Shown here: positions 17,285 to 25,762 of the stretch, piece after piece | How the letters are laid out: each line of letters starts with the position of its first letter | Position numbering within the stretch: position 1 is the stretch's first letter | NCBI RefSeq assembly: GCF_019443745.1 | Contig: NZ_CP050948.1 | Coordinates: 3,786,001 to 3,850,000, forward strand | DNA from: Iamia sp. SCSIO 61187 | GTDB taxonomy: Bacteria; Actinomycetota; Acidimicrobiia; Acidimicrobiales; Iamiaceae | Length of the DNA: 64,000 bases | Reading direction: 5' to 3' | Made by a program: the position numbers and the translations under genes | The notes under the pieces: generated by a model | Database searches by the model: none | Told to the model about the DNA's origin: nothing | Seen by the model: only the letters and a program-made list of their open reading frames with translations

Positions 17285-18346
17285 TCAGCCGTGGAGGCGG
17301 GCGAGGGTGGCGCGGGCGTCGGCCTCGATCTGGTCGAGGATCTCGGCGACCGGCGGCGTGCTGTCGATGAGCCCGGTGACCTGGCCCGTGGGCAAGACGC
17401 CGACGTCGGGGTCGCCGTCGACCAGCGCGGCCTTGATCAGCATGGGGGCGTTGGCCGCCATGGCCAGCTGGGCGAGGGTGAGGTCCTGGCTCTTGCGCAT
17501 GGCCAGGCCCTCGGTGGCCAGGTCCCTCACCGACGTGCCCGTCACCCGCCGGAAGGCGAGGGCGTTGCGCACGGCGCGGGGCAGGCGCGTCACCGCGCTC
17601 GACCGGATGAGGCGGTCGACCAGGTCGGTGCGGATCACCCGCTGGGGGGCGCCGTCGAGCGCCTCGGTGACGACGGTGTCGGTGACCCGGGCGGCGAGGT
17701 AGCGCTGCTTGACCTCGTCGGGCACCCGGCTCTCGGCGCTGAGCAGGAAGCGGGTGCCCATGGCCACGCCGTCGGCCCCGTAGGCCAGGGCCACGACCAG
17801 GCCCCGCCCGTCGTGGAAGCCACCGGCGGCCAGCACCGGGATCTCGGCCCCGACGGCGTCGACCACCTCGGGCAGCAGCAGGGTCGTGGGCACGGGACCG
17901 GTGTGGCCCCCGCCCTCCCCGCCCTGGGCGATCACGGCGTCGACGCCCCACCCGAGCATCTTCTCGGCGTGGCGGCGGGCGCCGACGGTGGGCATCACGA
18001 GGATCCCGGCGTCGTGCAGACGGTCGATGGTGTCCTTGCTCGGCGCGCCGGCGAAGGAGGCCAGCCGGACGCCCTCGTCGGCGATGAGCCGGACGCGGGC
18101 GTCGAGGTCGGGCTGGTCGGGCCGCAGGTTGACGCCGAAGGGGGCGTCGGTCGACGCCTTCACGGCCCCGATGGCCCGGGTCAGCTGGGCCAGGTCCATG
18201 GTGACGGCGGCCAGGATGCCGAACCCCCCGGCGGCGCTGGTGGCGGCGGTGAGGTTGGCGCCCGACACCCAGCCCATGCCGGTCTGGACGATCGGGAGGC
18301 GGCAGCCCAGGAGGGTGCAGGCGCGGGTGGCGAGGACGTCGGTCAT
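17285..18346 (-). CDS. FMN-dependent nitronate-monooxygenase-like reductase, IpdC-like
   Basis: 353 residues, TIM barrel of the 2-nitropropane-dioxygenase family: PIVQTGMGWVSGANLTAATS, the catalytic-His-region motif AQGGEGGGHTG, and phosphate-binding VLAAGGFHDGRG and GADGVAMGTRFLLS. In the cholesterol C/D-ring pathway IpdC of this family acts on ring-derived CoA esters. The clustering with IpdA, IpdB and EchA20 homologues supports that role over nitronate detoxification. ATG with TAGGGT 8 bases upstream. Confidence 0.85.
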   Translation of the reverse strand: MTDVLATRACTLLGCRLPIVQTGMGWVSGANLTAATSAAGGFGILAAVTMDLAQLTRAIGAVKASTDAPFGVNLRPDQPDLDARVRLIADEGVRLASFAGAPSKDTIDRLHDAGILVMPTVGARRHAEKMLGWGVDAVIAQGGEGGGHTGPVPTTLLLPEVVDAVGAEIPVLAAGGFHDGRGLVVALAYGADGVAMGTRFLLSAESRVPDEVKQRYLAARVTDTVVTEALDGAPQRVIRTDLVDRLIRSSAVTRLPRAVRNALAFRRVTGTSVRDLATEGLAMRKSQDLTLAQLAMAANAPMLIKAALVDGDPDVGVLPTGQVTGLIDSTPPVAEILDQIEADARATLARLHG

Positions 18347-18363
18347 CGTCCCGGACCCTAGAC

Positions 18364-18378
18364 CTGACGGTCCGTCAG
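18364..18378. promoter_or_regulatory. Palindromic operator, copy 3 (IpdC promoter)
   Basis: CTGACGGTCCGTCAG, between the stop of the GNAT gene and the TAGGGT hexamer (18360-18355) of the IpdC-like gene. Confidence 0.78.
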
Positions 18379-18379
18379 A

Positions 18380-18916
18380 TCAGCGCCACGAGAAGGCGAA
18401 GATGACGTCGTCGTCGGCGGTGCGGATGCCGCCGGCGGAGGCGTAGAGGCTCGCCGCCGAGGTGTCCGAGGCGTTGGTGATGACGAACCCCCGGGTGATG
18501 CCCCGGCTGCGGGCGTGGTCGCCCACGGCCTCGAGGAGGGCGGCCCCGATCCCCTGGTTGCGGAACCGCTCGGCCACGCCGACCTCGTAGATGCACAGGT
18601 GGCGCAGGGCGGTGTGCCGGCGGTAGAGCTCGTTCGCGTAGCAGAAGCCCACCGGCTCGTCGCCGGCGAAGGCCACGAAGGTGGCGGTGCGGTCGTCGGC
18701 CAGGAAGGCGACCGTCTCGGCCTCGGTCAGGGGCTGGAGCGGCTCCCGCTCGTCGACCGTGCCGAAGGTGGCGTTGGCGACGGCGAGGTGGCTGAGGACG
18801 GCGTCGTCACCGGGTCCGAGCCGCCGCACCGTGACCGGCGGGGGCACGCCCGGCGTCGAGCGGTCGCGCTTGCGCGTGGAGAAGCCCACCCGTCGCCATC
18901 GGCGGCGCCGCGCCAC
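18380..18916 (-). CDS. GNAT acetyltransferase, AAC(3)-I-like
   Basis: 178 residues with a basic N-terminus; the conserved fold starts near VTVRRLGPGDDAVLSHL (a GTG near 18833 is an alternative start). The acetyl-CoA loop is VAERFRNQGIGAALLEAVGDHARS. TFVAFAGDEPVGFCYANEL and the overall pattern resemble aminoglycoside 3-N-acetyltransferase type I relatives, but the substrate cannot be inferred. It interrupts the steroid genes. Confidence 0.75.
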   Translation of the reverse strand: MARRRRWRRVGFSTRKRDRSTPGVPPPVTVRRLGPGDDAVLSHLAVANATFGTVDEREPLQPLTEAETVAFLADDRTATFVAFAGDEPVGFCYANELYRRHTALRHLCIYEVGVAERFRNQGIGAALLEAVGDHARSRGITRGFVITNASDTSAASLYASAGGIRTADDDVIFAFSWR

Positions 18917-18992
18917 CCCTGAGGGGAACTCGGTGGGAGATCTGGGACGTCGGTCCCCCGTCCGCCGCCCAGCTCGAGGCCACGGGGGCGGG

Positions 18993-19784
18993 TCAGGCCG
19001 GGTCCGGGACCTCGCGGTAGCGGGTGCCGTCGGGGTCGATCACCGTGCCGAGCAGCTCGAGCTCGTCGGGGGTGGGGAGCCGGCTGGTCGGCACGTCGTC
19101 GGGGACGGCGAGCTCGAAGCCCGTTGCCTCCTGGACCTCGGCGACGGTGACCCCGGGGTGCAGCGACCGGATCCGCATGCGGTGGTCGTCGGTCTCGAAG
19201 TCGAACACGCCCAGGTTCGACACGACCCGGCGGATCTCGTGCCACCGGGCCGCCTCGGGGCCCAGCTCGGCGGCCCGGTCGTAGCCGATCCCGCACACGA
19301 CGTCGACGGCCTCGACGAACACCTTCGGGCCGTGGCGGCCGACCCAGTAGCTGGTGGTGTCGTTGATCGTGTTGCCCGGCGCGCCCCGGACGCCGAGCAG
19401 CTGGACCGCCGGTCGCTGGGGATCGGGCCCGAGGGCGGCGATGTTCTGGTTGCCGTAACGGTCGACCTGGGTGGCGCCCATCATCACGTGGCGTCGCCCG
19501 CTCCAGACCACGTCGAACATGCGCCGATAGGGGTTGAACGTCTCCACGACCCGCTCGGCGGCCGGCACCGACGCGGCGTGGTTGGCGATCAGGGTCGCCT
19601 CGCCGTCGGTCATCATCAGATCGGGCTCGAAGCTGGCCCGGGCGAGCCGTCCCCCGATCATGGGGATCACCCCGATCGGGTTGGCCAGGCTCTCGCCGTC
19701 GCCGCGGAAGCAGTCGGCGACGGCGACGGCGCAGACGTCAGCCCGCCGGACGTCGGTGGCGGTGTCGGACGTTCCCTCAGGCAC
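18993..19784 (-). CDS. ipdB: CoA-transferase beta subunit, IpdB-like
   Basis: 263 residues from GTG 19784, overlapping the IpdA stop by 8 bases. Glutaconate-CoA-transferase-type fold with DGEATLIANHAAS, GATQVDRYGNQNIAALG and GAPGNTINDTTSYWVGRHGP. In mycobacteria IpdA and IpdB form a hydrolase that opens steroid ring C rather than a true CoA transferase. Order and overlap with IpdA support that complex here. Confidence 0.85.
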   Translation of the reverse strand: MPEGTSDTATDVRRADVCAVAVADCFRGDGESLANPIGVIPMIGGRLARASFEPDLMMTDGEATLIANHAASVPAAERVVETFNPYRRMFDVVWSGRRHVMMGATQVDRYGNQNIAALGPDPQRPAVQLLGVRGAPGNTINDTTSYWVGRHGPKVFVEAVDVVCGIGYDRAAELGPEAARWHEIRRVVSNLGVFDFETDDHRMRIRSLHPGVTVAEVQEATGFELAVPDDVPTSRLPTPDELELLGTVIDPDGTRYREVPDPA

Positions 19785-20649
19785 GGGCCCACTCCTCGAG
19801 GAAGGCGGCGCGGGCGTCGGGGTCCTTGGCGGTGGCGAACCAGCGGGACTGCGCCTCGTCGTCGCGGTCGCGGTCGGGGACGCAGTCGGTGAAGTCGCTG
19901 CCGCCCGGGGCCTCGACCACGCCGGTGGTGAACAGGCGGCTGATGCGCAGCCGGGTGACGTCACCGGCCTCGGCGACGAGGTCCTCGGTCGCCACGACCC
20001 GCTCGACGCTGACGAAGCCCTCGGCCGCGGCCTCGAGGAACAGGTCGTCGAAGTAGAGGTCGGGCCCGGTGAAGGCGGCGTTGCCCCGCTCGTCGCCCAC
20101 GTTGACGTGGACCAGGGCGGCGTCGAGGGCGATGGCGGGCTGGGCCACCAGCTCCTCGCCCTCGCCGCCGTCGGGACCGGGGTAGGGCGAGCGGACGGTG
20201 CGCAGGCCGGGGTCGAGGCGGAGGACGTCGGAGCCGAGGCCGACCCGGGTGGGCAGGAACGGCACCCGCCACGCCGCGGCCTGGAGCCCGAGGAGCAGCA
20301 TCCCCTCGTCCAGCTCGGTGCAGGTCAGCAGCCCGGCCTGGCGGGCGGCCCGGAAGTGCGGGTCGAGGCCGGGGACGCTGCCGCCGGTCATCGGGTTGGG
20401 CACGTCGGGCGACACGAACGGGAAGGTCAGCCGGCTCATGCGCCCGGCGGCGGCGAGGATCCCGACCTCGGGCCCTCCGTAGGTGACCACGTGGAGGTCG
20501 GTGACGTCGCTGCGCAGGATGGCCTTGATCAGCGCCATGGGCTTGCGGCGGCTGCCCCAGCCACCGATGCCGACGGTCATGCCCGACCGCAGCCGGCCGG
20601 CGACCTCGTCGGGCGTCATTCGCTTGGCCGTGGGCGGGGCGGTGATCAC
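19777..20649 (-). CDS. ipdA: CoA-transferase alpha subunit, IpdA-like
   Basis: 290 residues from GTG 20649, which overlaps the stop of the upstream enoyl-CoA hydratase (GTGA). The pattern RSGMTVGIGGWGSRRKPMAL and ILRSDVTDLHVVTYGGP closely resembles mycobacterial IpdA as I recall it, followed by DEGMLLLGLQAAAWRVPFLP and FDDLFLEAA. Predicted to act with IpdB on the CoA ester left after ring D opening (COCHEA-CoA). Confidence 0.88.
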   Translation of the reverse strand: MITAPPTAKRMTPDEVAGRLRSGMTVGIGGWGSRRKPMALIKAILRSDVTDLHVVTYGGPEVGILAAAGRMSRLTFPFVSPDVPNPMTGGSVPGLDPHFRAARQAGLLTCTELDEGMLLLGLQAAAWRVPFLPTRVGLGSDVLRLDPGLRTVRSPYPGPDGGEGEELVAQPAIALDAALVHVNVGDERGNAAFTGPDLYFDDLFLEAAAEGFVSVERVVATEDLVAEAGDVTRLRISRLFTTGVVEAPGGSDFTDCVPDRDRDDEAQSRWFATAKDPDARAAFLEEWARA

Positions 20650-21407
20650 TTGCTCACGTCCGTGTCCCGCTTGGCCACGAAGGCGTCCCGGTGCTCGTCG
20701 GCCACCCCGGCCAGGTTGAGCTCGAAGGTGAAGCCCTGCTCGAAGCGGTAGGAGCGGTGGACGTCCCACAGGTCGATGCCGTTGAGCGACGCCTTGGCCG
20801 CCCGCACGACCGTCGGGGACTTGGCCGCGATCTGCTCGGCGACCCCCATCGCCGCGGCCCGCAGCTCGGCCGGCGGGACCACGGCGTGCACCGACCCGTA
20901 CGAGGCCAGCTCGGCGGCGGTGATCGTGGCCGCGGTGTACACCATCGCCCGGGCCCGGTGCTGGGGGACGAGGCGGGAGAGGTGGGTGGCGGCGCCCAGC
21001 GCCCCGCGGTCCACCTCGGGCAGGCCGAAGGTGGCGTCCTCGGCGGCGACGATGACGTCGGCGTTGCCGATCAGGCCGATGCCCCCGCCCAGGCAGTACC
21101 CGTTGACGGCGGCGATCACCGGGACCTCGCACTCGTAGACCGCCCCGAAGGCGGCGTAGCACCCCTTGTTGGCGCCGATGAGGGCGTCGAAGCCCTCCGT
21201 GGCCTGCATCTCCTTGATGTCGACGCCGGCGTTGAAGCCGCGGCCCTCGGCCCGGAGGACCACGACCCGCACCTCGGGGTCGCGCCCGAGGGCGGCCAGG
21301 CGGTCGGCCAGGTCGAACCAGCCGGCCACGGTCAGGGCGTTGACCGGCGGGTTGTCCATGACCACCTCGGCGATGCCGTGGTCGTCGACCGTGTGGGTGG
21401 TGGGCAT
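20646..21407 (-). CDS. Enoyl-CoA hydratase/isomerase family, EchA20-like
   Basis: 253 residues, crotonase fold: VVLRAEGRGFNAGVDIKEMQ and AAVNGYCLGGGIGLIGNADV form the oxyanion hole, and TFGLPEVDRGALGAATHLSR follows. In the HIP-CoA pathway EchA20 hydrolytically opens ring D. It is the first gene of the EchA20-IpdA-IpdB run. Operator copy 4 lies 25 bases upstream, and an AGAAGG ribosome site precedes the ATG, so this gene has a leader. Confidence 0.85.
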   Translation of the reverse strand: MPTTHTVDDHGIAEVVMDNPPVNALTVAGWFDLADRLAALGRDPEVRVVVLRAEGRGFNAGVDIKEMQATEGFDALIGANKGCYAAFGAVYECEVPVIAAVNGYCLGGGIGLIGNADVIVAAEDATFGLPEVDRGALGAATHLSRLVPQHRARAMVYTAATITAAELASYGSVHAVVPPAELRAAAMGVAEQIAAKSPTVVRAAKASLNGIDLWDVHRSYRFEQGFTFELNLAGVADEHRDAFVAKRDTDVSK

Positions 21408-21431
21408 CCGGCTACCTTCTCGAGTGTCGTT

Positions 21432-21446
21432 CTGACGGGTCGTCAG
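21432..21446. promoter_or_regulatory. Palindromic operator, copy 4 (EchA20 / IpdF divergent promoter)
   Basis: CTGACGGGTCGTCAG in the 112-base gap between the divergent EchA20-like and IpdF-like genes. One regulator could control both directions. Confidence 0.78.
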
Positions 21447-21519
21447 ATCCGCAGCGGCAACCTAGTGACCGTCCGCTCCCGAGGCGAACGTCGTCCGTCG
21501 CCGCCCTGGAGGCACCCCC

Positions 21520-22272
21520 GTGGCCCTGACCATCGACCTGTCCGACCAGGTGGCCCTCGTGACCGGCGGCGGGCGCGGGGTGGGCCGCGGGATCACCGAT
21601 CGCCTGCGCGCCGCGGGGGCGACGGTCGCCGTCGCCGGCCGGAGCGTGCCGGACGGCCTCCCCGGCGGGGTGACCTTCCACGCCGCCGACGTGCGCGACG
21701 CCGATGCCGCCGCCCCGCTGGTCGCCTCGGTGCTCGAGCGGCACGGCCGCCTCGACCTGCTGGTGAACAACGCCGGCGGATCGCCCTCGGTGGCCGCCGC
21801 CGACGCCTCGCCCCGGTTCAGCACCCGCATCATCGAGCTGAACCTGCTGTCGGCGCTGCACCTGGCCCACGCCGCCCGGGCCGCGCTGGCCGAGGCCGGG
21901 GGGTCGATCGTGAACGTCGCCTCCCTGTCGGGGCTGCGCCCCTCGCCGGGGACGGCGGCCTACGGGGCGGCCAAGGCCGGCCTGGTGAACCTCACCCAGA
22001 CGCTGGCCATGGAGTGGGCGCCGGCGATGCGGGTCAACGCCGTGTCGGCCGGGATGGTCCGCACCGAGCTGTTCGACGAGTACTACGGCGGCCCCGAGGG
22101 GGCGGCGGCGGCCGAGGCCACCGTGCCCATGGGGCGGGCGGCCACGCCGGCCGAGGTCGGTGACGCCGTCGTCTTCCTCGCCTCCCCCCTCGCCTCCTAC
22201 GTCACCGGCGCCAACCTGGCCGTCCACGGCGGGGGCGAGGCCATCGCCCTCCACCGCGTCCTGGGCCACTGA
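21520..22272 (+). CDS. Short-chain dehydrogenase, IpdF-like
   Basis: 250 residues from GTG. Rossmann motif VTGGGRGVGRGI, NNAGGSPSVAAAD, catalytic Ser/Tyr/Lys in NVASLSGLRPSPGTAAYGAAKAGL, and the C-terminal GANLAVHGGGE. IpdF in mycobacteria oxidises a hydroxylated HIP-CoA intermediate. The divergent location beside EchA20 with a shared operator supports a steroid role; sequence alone gives only SDR. Followed by a strong terminator hairpin. Confidence 0.85.
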   Translation: MALTIDLSDQVALVTGGGRGVGRGITDRLRAAGATVAVAGRSVPDGLPGGVTFHAADVRDADAAAPLVASVLERHGRLDLLVNNAGGSPSVAAADASPRFSTRIIELNLLSALHLAHAARAALAEAGGSIVNVASLSGLRPSPGTAAYGAAKAGLVNLTQTLAMEWAPAMRVNAVSAGMVRTELFDEYYGGPEGAAAAEATVPMGRAATPAEVGDAVVFLASPLASYVTGANLAVHGGGEAIALHRVLGH

Positions 22273-22280
22273 GGCGCGAC

Positions 22281-22308
22281 AGCGGCGCCCAGTGTGGTGG
22301 GCGCCGCT
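22281..22308 (+). terminator. Hairpin terminator after IpdF-like gene
   Basis: AGCGGCGCCCA pairs perfectly with TGGGCGCCGCT around a 6-base loop, 8 bases after the stop codon. No T tract. It begins a gene-free stretch (22273-22726) that also contains a CAGAACCGGTTCTG palindrome (22402-22415) and an SOS-type box. Confidence 0.75.
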
Positions 22309-22597
22309 GGCTGTGGCCCGGGCTCGCCGGAGCGTCACCCGAGCCCCTCGCCCATCCCTGCGCGAGGCGGGCCCCCACTCGCCCCCGTCAGATGGACGAA
22401 ACAGAACCGGTTCTGCCGCCTGGCCAGGACCGACGCGCCCGCAGCGCCCCGGCCACGGAGGGGCGGGACGGCACGGGGGCCCGCGCTCGGTCCGCGCTCG
22501 ACGAGGCGTCGCGCGGGCGAGGTCGGTGGCGCCGCCGGTCCCGCTCGACCGGCCCGGGGGCCGGGTGCGAGAGCGTCGGCGACGGAGGGGACCGTAC

Positions 22598-22611
22598 CGA
22601 ACACACGTTCG
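22598..22611. promoter_or_regulatory. Candidate LexA (SOS) box
   Basis: CGAACACACGTTCG fits the Gram-positive LexA consensus CGAACNNNNGTTCG exactly. It lies about 116 bases before the hypothetical gene at 22727, further than usual, so the target is uncertain. Confidence 0.5.
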
Positions 22612-22726
22612 CGCCGCAAGGGGTCGGCGCGCACCTGCGACGACGGCGGACCTGCGACGGCCAGCCCGGACCTCCTGGCCGGTGTCGCCCGTCGGGAGGG
22701 GGTGCCGGGCCCCTACGCTTCACCCG

Positions 22727-23518
22727 GTGAGCAGCCCGGGCGACCGTCACCGTCGAGGCCCCGGCGGGCCCAGCCGCCCGGCCCGCAGCGGCCGGGTCAC
22801 GCCCTCGCAGGGACGCCGCCACCGGCCGCAGGTGTCGGGCCTGCTCGACCCCACCGTCGACCACATGGTCACCGCCCTGCTCGACACGGCCATCACGTCC
22901 GCACCCCCGGACCACCCGGCCCGCGGCGTCTCGTTCGAGCTGTGGGCGGCCGAGCTGGCGGCCTCGTCGTTCGCCGACGAGGCCATGCCCCGCGCGTTCT
23001 ACGTCGACCTCGGTGACCGCCTCGCCGCCTCGGCCCGGCCCGAGGCGCCTCCGGCCCTCGCTGCGCTGGCCCTGGCGGTGGAGCACCGCGACGCCACCCC
23101 GCTCCGCCGCGCCCGCGACGCCTGGCTGGCGCGGGTCGGCGACGGGGCCGACGCCGACCTCGGCATCGGACGCGAGGTCCCGTCGGGGGCCGTCACCATC
23201 GGCCACCCCGACGAGGCCCAGACCAGCGTCGTCGTCGGGCTGGAGGCCGCCGGCGGGGCCCACTCCTTCGGCCTGCTGGTCGACGACGCCCTCGACGGCC
23301 TGGGCCGCGACCTCTTCGTCGGGCCGCCGCTGGAGGTCATCGCCGCCGACGCCGCCGACGACCCGGAGCTGGTGGTGACGCCGATCGCGCTCGACGAGGC
23401 CCGGCGCCGCATCGAGGACGCCCTCGCCGTCACCCTGGCCGAGGACTGGGACGACCCCCAGGACCTCCGGACCCTGCCGCTGGTCACCCGCCGGCTGGGG
23501 CTCCTGCCGCCCGGCTGA
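22727..23518 (+). CDS. Hypothetical protein, no family recognised
   Basis: 263 codons from a GTG at 22727 placed 7 bases after a TACGCT hexamer (leaderless pattern). An internal GTG at 22832 (VSGLLDPTVDHMVTALLDT) would drop a basic, Arg/Pro-rich N-terminus. The rest is acidic and mostly helical, with no transmembrane segment or recognised motif. Its 3' end overlaps the convergent MOSC gene by 35 bases. A candidate LexA box lies upstream, but a DNA-damage role is speculation. Confidence 0.6.
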   Translation: MSSPGDRHRRGPGGPSRPARSGRVTPSQGRRHRPQVSGLLDPTVDHMVTALLDTAITSAPPDHPARGVSFELWAAELAASSFADEAMPRAFYVDLGDRLAASARPEAPPALAALALAVEHRDATPLRRARDAWLARVGDGADADLGIGREVPSGAVTIGHPDEAQTSVVVGLEAAGGAHSFGLLVDDALDGLGRDLFVGPPLEVIAADAADDPELVVTPIALDEARRRIEDALAVTLAEDWDDPQDLRTLPLVTRRLGLLPPG

Positions 23519-24224
23519 GGACCTCGTCGCCCACGGCCACGACGCCGGGCTGGTCGATGGTGGCCCCGACGGCGAGGGTGCCGCCGCAGTCGCCGATGAT
23601 CGTGCGGAGGATCGACCGATCGGCCTCCACCCCCGGCAGCGGGCGGTTGACCATCACGCAGCGGCTGAGGGGCTTGGTGACCGAGAGCGTGGTGGAGCCG
23701 AGGCCGATCGTCCCGCCGACGTGGTCCTCCTCGCCGGACCCCCGCAGCAGGACGTTGCTGCGGAACCGGCGCGGGTCCCACCCGCCCACCGTGGCGTGCG
23801 AGACGAGCGACACCCGGGCGCGGGGTGAGTCGTGCCACGCCCCGTCGGCGGCGTCGTAGGCGGCCCAGTCCCGCTCGTCGGGGTCGGGGACCTCGAAGGT
23901 GACCCGGGCATCGGTCGACGCCACCAGCGCGACCGGGCGGCCCAACCAGTCCGACAGGTCGGCGTCGGACGACGGCGTGGACCCGTCGGGCAGGGTGATC
24001 TCGACCTGTCCCGGACCCAGGTGACGGGCGGCGGCGAGCAGGAGGGCCGGCTCCCGGCGACCGGTCAGGACCCGGCCGGTGCTGGTGTCGCAGATGCCCC
24101 AGGTGCGGTCACCGTCGATCCCGAGCGGCCCGACGTGGGCCTCGGCCAGCTGCTCACCCCCCATGGACTTCACCGGGTAGCGCCACAGCTGGTCGACCAC
24201 CAGGCCGGTCGGGGTGCCCGTCAT
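23484..24224 (-). CDS. MOSC domain protein
   Basis: 246 residues. The N-terminal beta-barrel (VDQLWRYPVKSMGGEQLAEA, GIDGDRTWGICD) is followed by the MOSC core containing RFRSNVLL and the conserved cysteine in LSRCVMVN. MOSC proteins bind molybdenum cofactor or carry sulfur; YcbX-like members reduce N-hydroxylated compounds. No partner gene is adjacent. The start at MTGTPTG (24224) fits the domain boundary. Confidence 0.85.
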   Translation of the reverse strand: MTGTPTGLVVDQLWRYPVKSMGGEQLAEAHVGPLGIDGDRTWGICDTSTGRVLTGRREPALLLAAARHLGPGQVEITLPDGSTPSSDADLSDWLGRPVALVASTDARVTFEVPDPDERDWAAYDAADGAWHDSPRARVSLVSHATVGGWDPRRFRSNVLLRGSGEEDHVGGTIGLGSTTLSVTKPLSRCVMVNRPLPGVEADRSILRTIIGDCGGTLAVGATIDQPGVVAVGDEVLSRAAGAPAGG

Positions 24225-24275
24225 CACCGACCCAGGATGCCTCAACGGGACGGCCCCGGCGTCCGATGGGACCGG

Positions 24276-24686
24276 ATGGACAGCGAGAAGGACCGGCGGT
24301 TGGGCACCCGCCACGTGCTCGGGCCGATCGCCGTGCGCTGGCGGCTCGACGACGGGCTCGTGGCGCCCGTGGACCAGGACCGGGCCGACGCCGGCGCCGG
24401 CGCCGAGCGGGCCGGGCTCCTCGACCTGTCGGTGAGCGGCTGCCGGATCATGGCTCGCGCCAGCGACGACATCGCCGTCGGCGACTGGACGATGGTCTCG
24501 ATCCGCGGCCGATCGGGGCCCGTGGTCGTGCGGCGCATCCTGCCGAGCCGGCAGGAGGGCTTCAGCCAGTACGGCCTCGAGTTCCTCGACCCCCTGTCGG
24601 AGCTGACCCAGCTGGTCCACGAGGAGATCGCCCTGCGCAAGGCCCGCGGCGCCGGCATCTTGGCCCCGGAGGCCTCCTCCGACTGA
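24276..24686 (+). CDS. PilZ domain protein
   Basis: 136 residues from ATG 24276. The RxxxR-like element (KDRRLGTRH) lies at the start and the D-x-S-x-x-G element in LLDLSVSGCRIMA near residue 55, as required for cyclic-di-GMP binding; YGLEFLDPLSELTQLVHEEI is the usual C-terminal strand and helix. Likely a cytosolic c-di-GMP receptor. No cyclase or motility gene is nearby. Confidence 0.78.
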   Translation: MDSEKDRRLGTRHVLGPIAVRWRLDDGLVAPVDQDRADAGAGAERAGLLDLSVSGCRIMARASDDIAVGDWTMVSIRGRSGPVVVRRILPSRQEGFSQYGLEFLDPLSELTQLVHEEIALRKARGAGILAPEASSD

Positions 24687-24750
24687 GTCGATCCCCGGCG
24701 GTCGGTCATCTCATGGCGGCGCCGAGCTGCGCCGTCGGTAGCGTCACGCC

Positions 24751-25695
24751 GTGAGCACCGGACCCGACCACGGCGACGCGCCGTCGGCGGCCGACCGGCG
24801 CACGGGGATCCTCGCCGGGGTGGGCGCCTACACGCTCTGGGGCGTCTTCCCCCTCGTGTTCCACCAGATCCGGGAGGTCCTCCCGGCCGAGGTCCTGATG
24901 CACCGGGTGGCGTGGTCGTTCGTCGTCGTCGCCGGGCTGCTCGGCCTGCGCCGGGAGACCCGGTGGTGGCAGGTGCTCCGCACGGCGACTCCCATGCGCA
25001 CCCGCCTGGCCGCGGCGGCCGCGCTGATCACGGTGAACTGGCTCGTGTACGTGTGGGCCGTGAGCGAGGAGCACGTCGTGGAGGCGGCCCTCGGCTACTA
25101 CATCAACCCGCTCATCACCGTGGCCCTGGGCGTCCTCGTGCTGCGGGAGGGCCTGACCCGACTCCAGGTGGTCGCCCTCGGGTTCGCGGCCGCGGCGGTC
25201 GCGGTGCTGACGGTCGCCTACGGCCGGGTCCCGTGGGTCGCCCTGGTGCTGGCGTTCTCCTTCGCCGGCTACGGCTTCCTCAAGAAGGCCGTCGTCCTGC
25301 CCGCCACCACCTCCCTGGCGGTCGAGACCGCGATCCTGCTGCCCTTCGCCCTCGTGGGCCTGGTCGTGGTGCAGGTGCGCGGCGACGCGGCCTTCCTGCA
25401 CGGCTCGCTCGGCCGCGACCTCCTCCTCGTGGGGCTCGGCGTCGTGACCGCCGTCCCCCTGGTCCTCTTCGGCACCGCTGCCCGTCGGATCCCCCTCACC
25501 CTCCTCGGGCTCCTCCAGTACCTCACGCCGACGTTCCAGCTCCTGTGCGGCGTGCTCGTCCTCGACGAGGACCTCCCACCCGAGCGGCTGGCCGGGTTCG
25601 TCCTGGTGTGGGTGGCGCTGGCGCTGCTCGGCGTCGATGCGGTGCGGACCTCGCGCCGGCGCGACGAGCTGGTGCCGGTGGCCGAGGCCGTCTGA
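24751..25695 (+). CDS. rarD: EamA-family transporter RarD
   Basis: 314 residues, ten predicted membrane helices in two EamA repeats. The start GILAGVGAYTLWGVFPLVFH and VNWLVYVWAVSEEHVVEAALGYYINPL are typical of RarD. Exported substrate is not known. GTG start with TAGCGT (24739-24744) 6 bases upstream, a leaderless promoter. Confidence 0.9.
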   Translation: MSTGPDHGDAPSAADRRTGILAGVGAYTLWGVFPLVFHQIREVLPAEVLMHRVAWSFVVVAGLLGLRRETRWWQVLRTATPMRTRLAAAAALITVNWLVYVWAVSEEHVVEAALGYYINPLITVALGVLVLREGLTRLQVVALGFAAAAVAVLTVAYGRVPWVALVLAFSFAGYGFLKKAVVLPATTSLAVETAILLPFALVGLVVVQVRGDAAFLHGSLGRDLLLVGLGVVTAVPLVLFGTAARRIPLTLLGLLQYLTPTFQLLCGVLVLDEDLPPERLAGFVLVWVALALLGVDAVRTSRRRDELVPVAEAV

Positions 25696-25762
25696 GACGA
25701 CCTCGGGGTGGGCCCCTCACCCGATCGCGGGTGGGGTGCGCGCCCGTCGTAGCCTCCCCGCG

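Noticed and set aside
22402-22415. CAGAACCGGTTCTG palindrome as another hairpin-pair repeat
   Set aside because: Only the 6-base ends are shared; there is no inner stem, no spacer and no second hairpin.
22335-22634. Minus-strand ORF of 99 codons in the gene-free region
   Set aside because: Composition is Arg/Ala/Pro-rich and not protein-like; no ribosome site or promoter.
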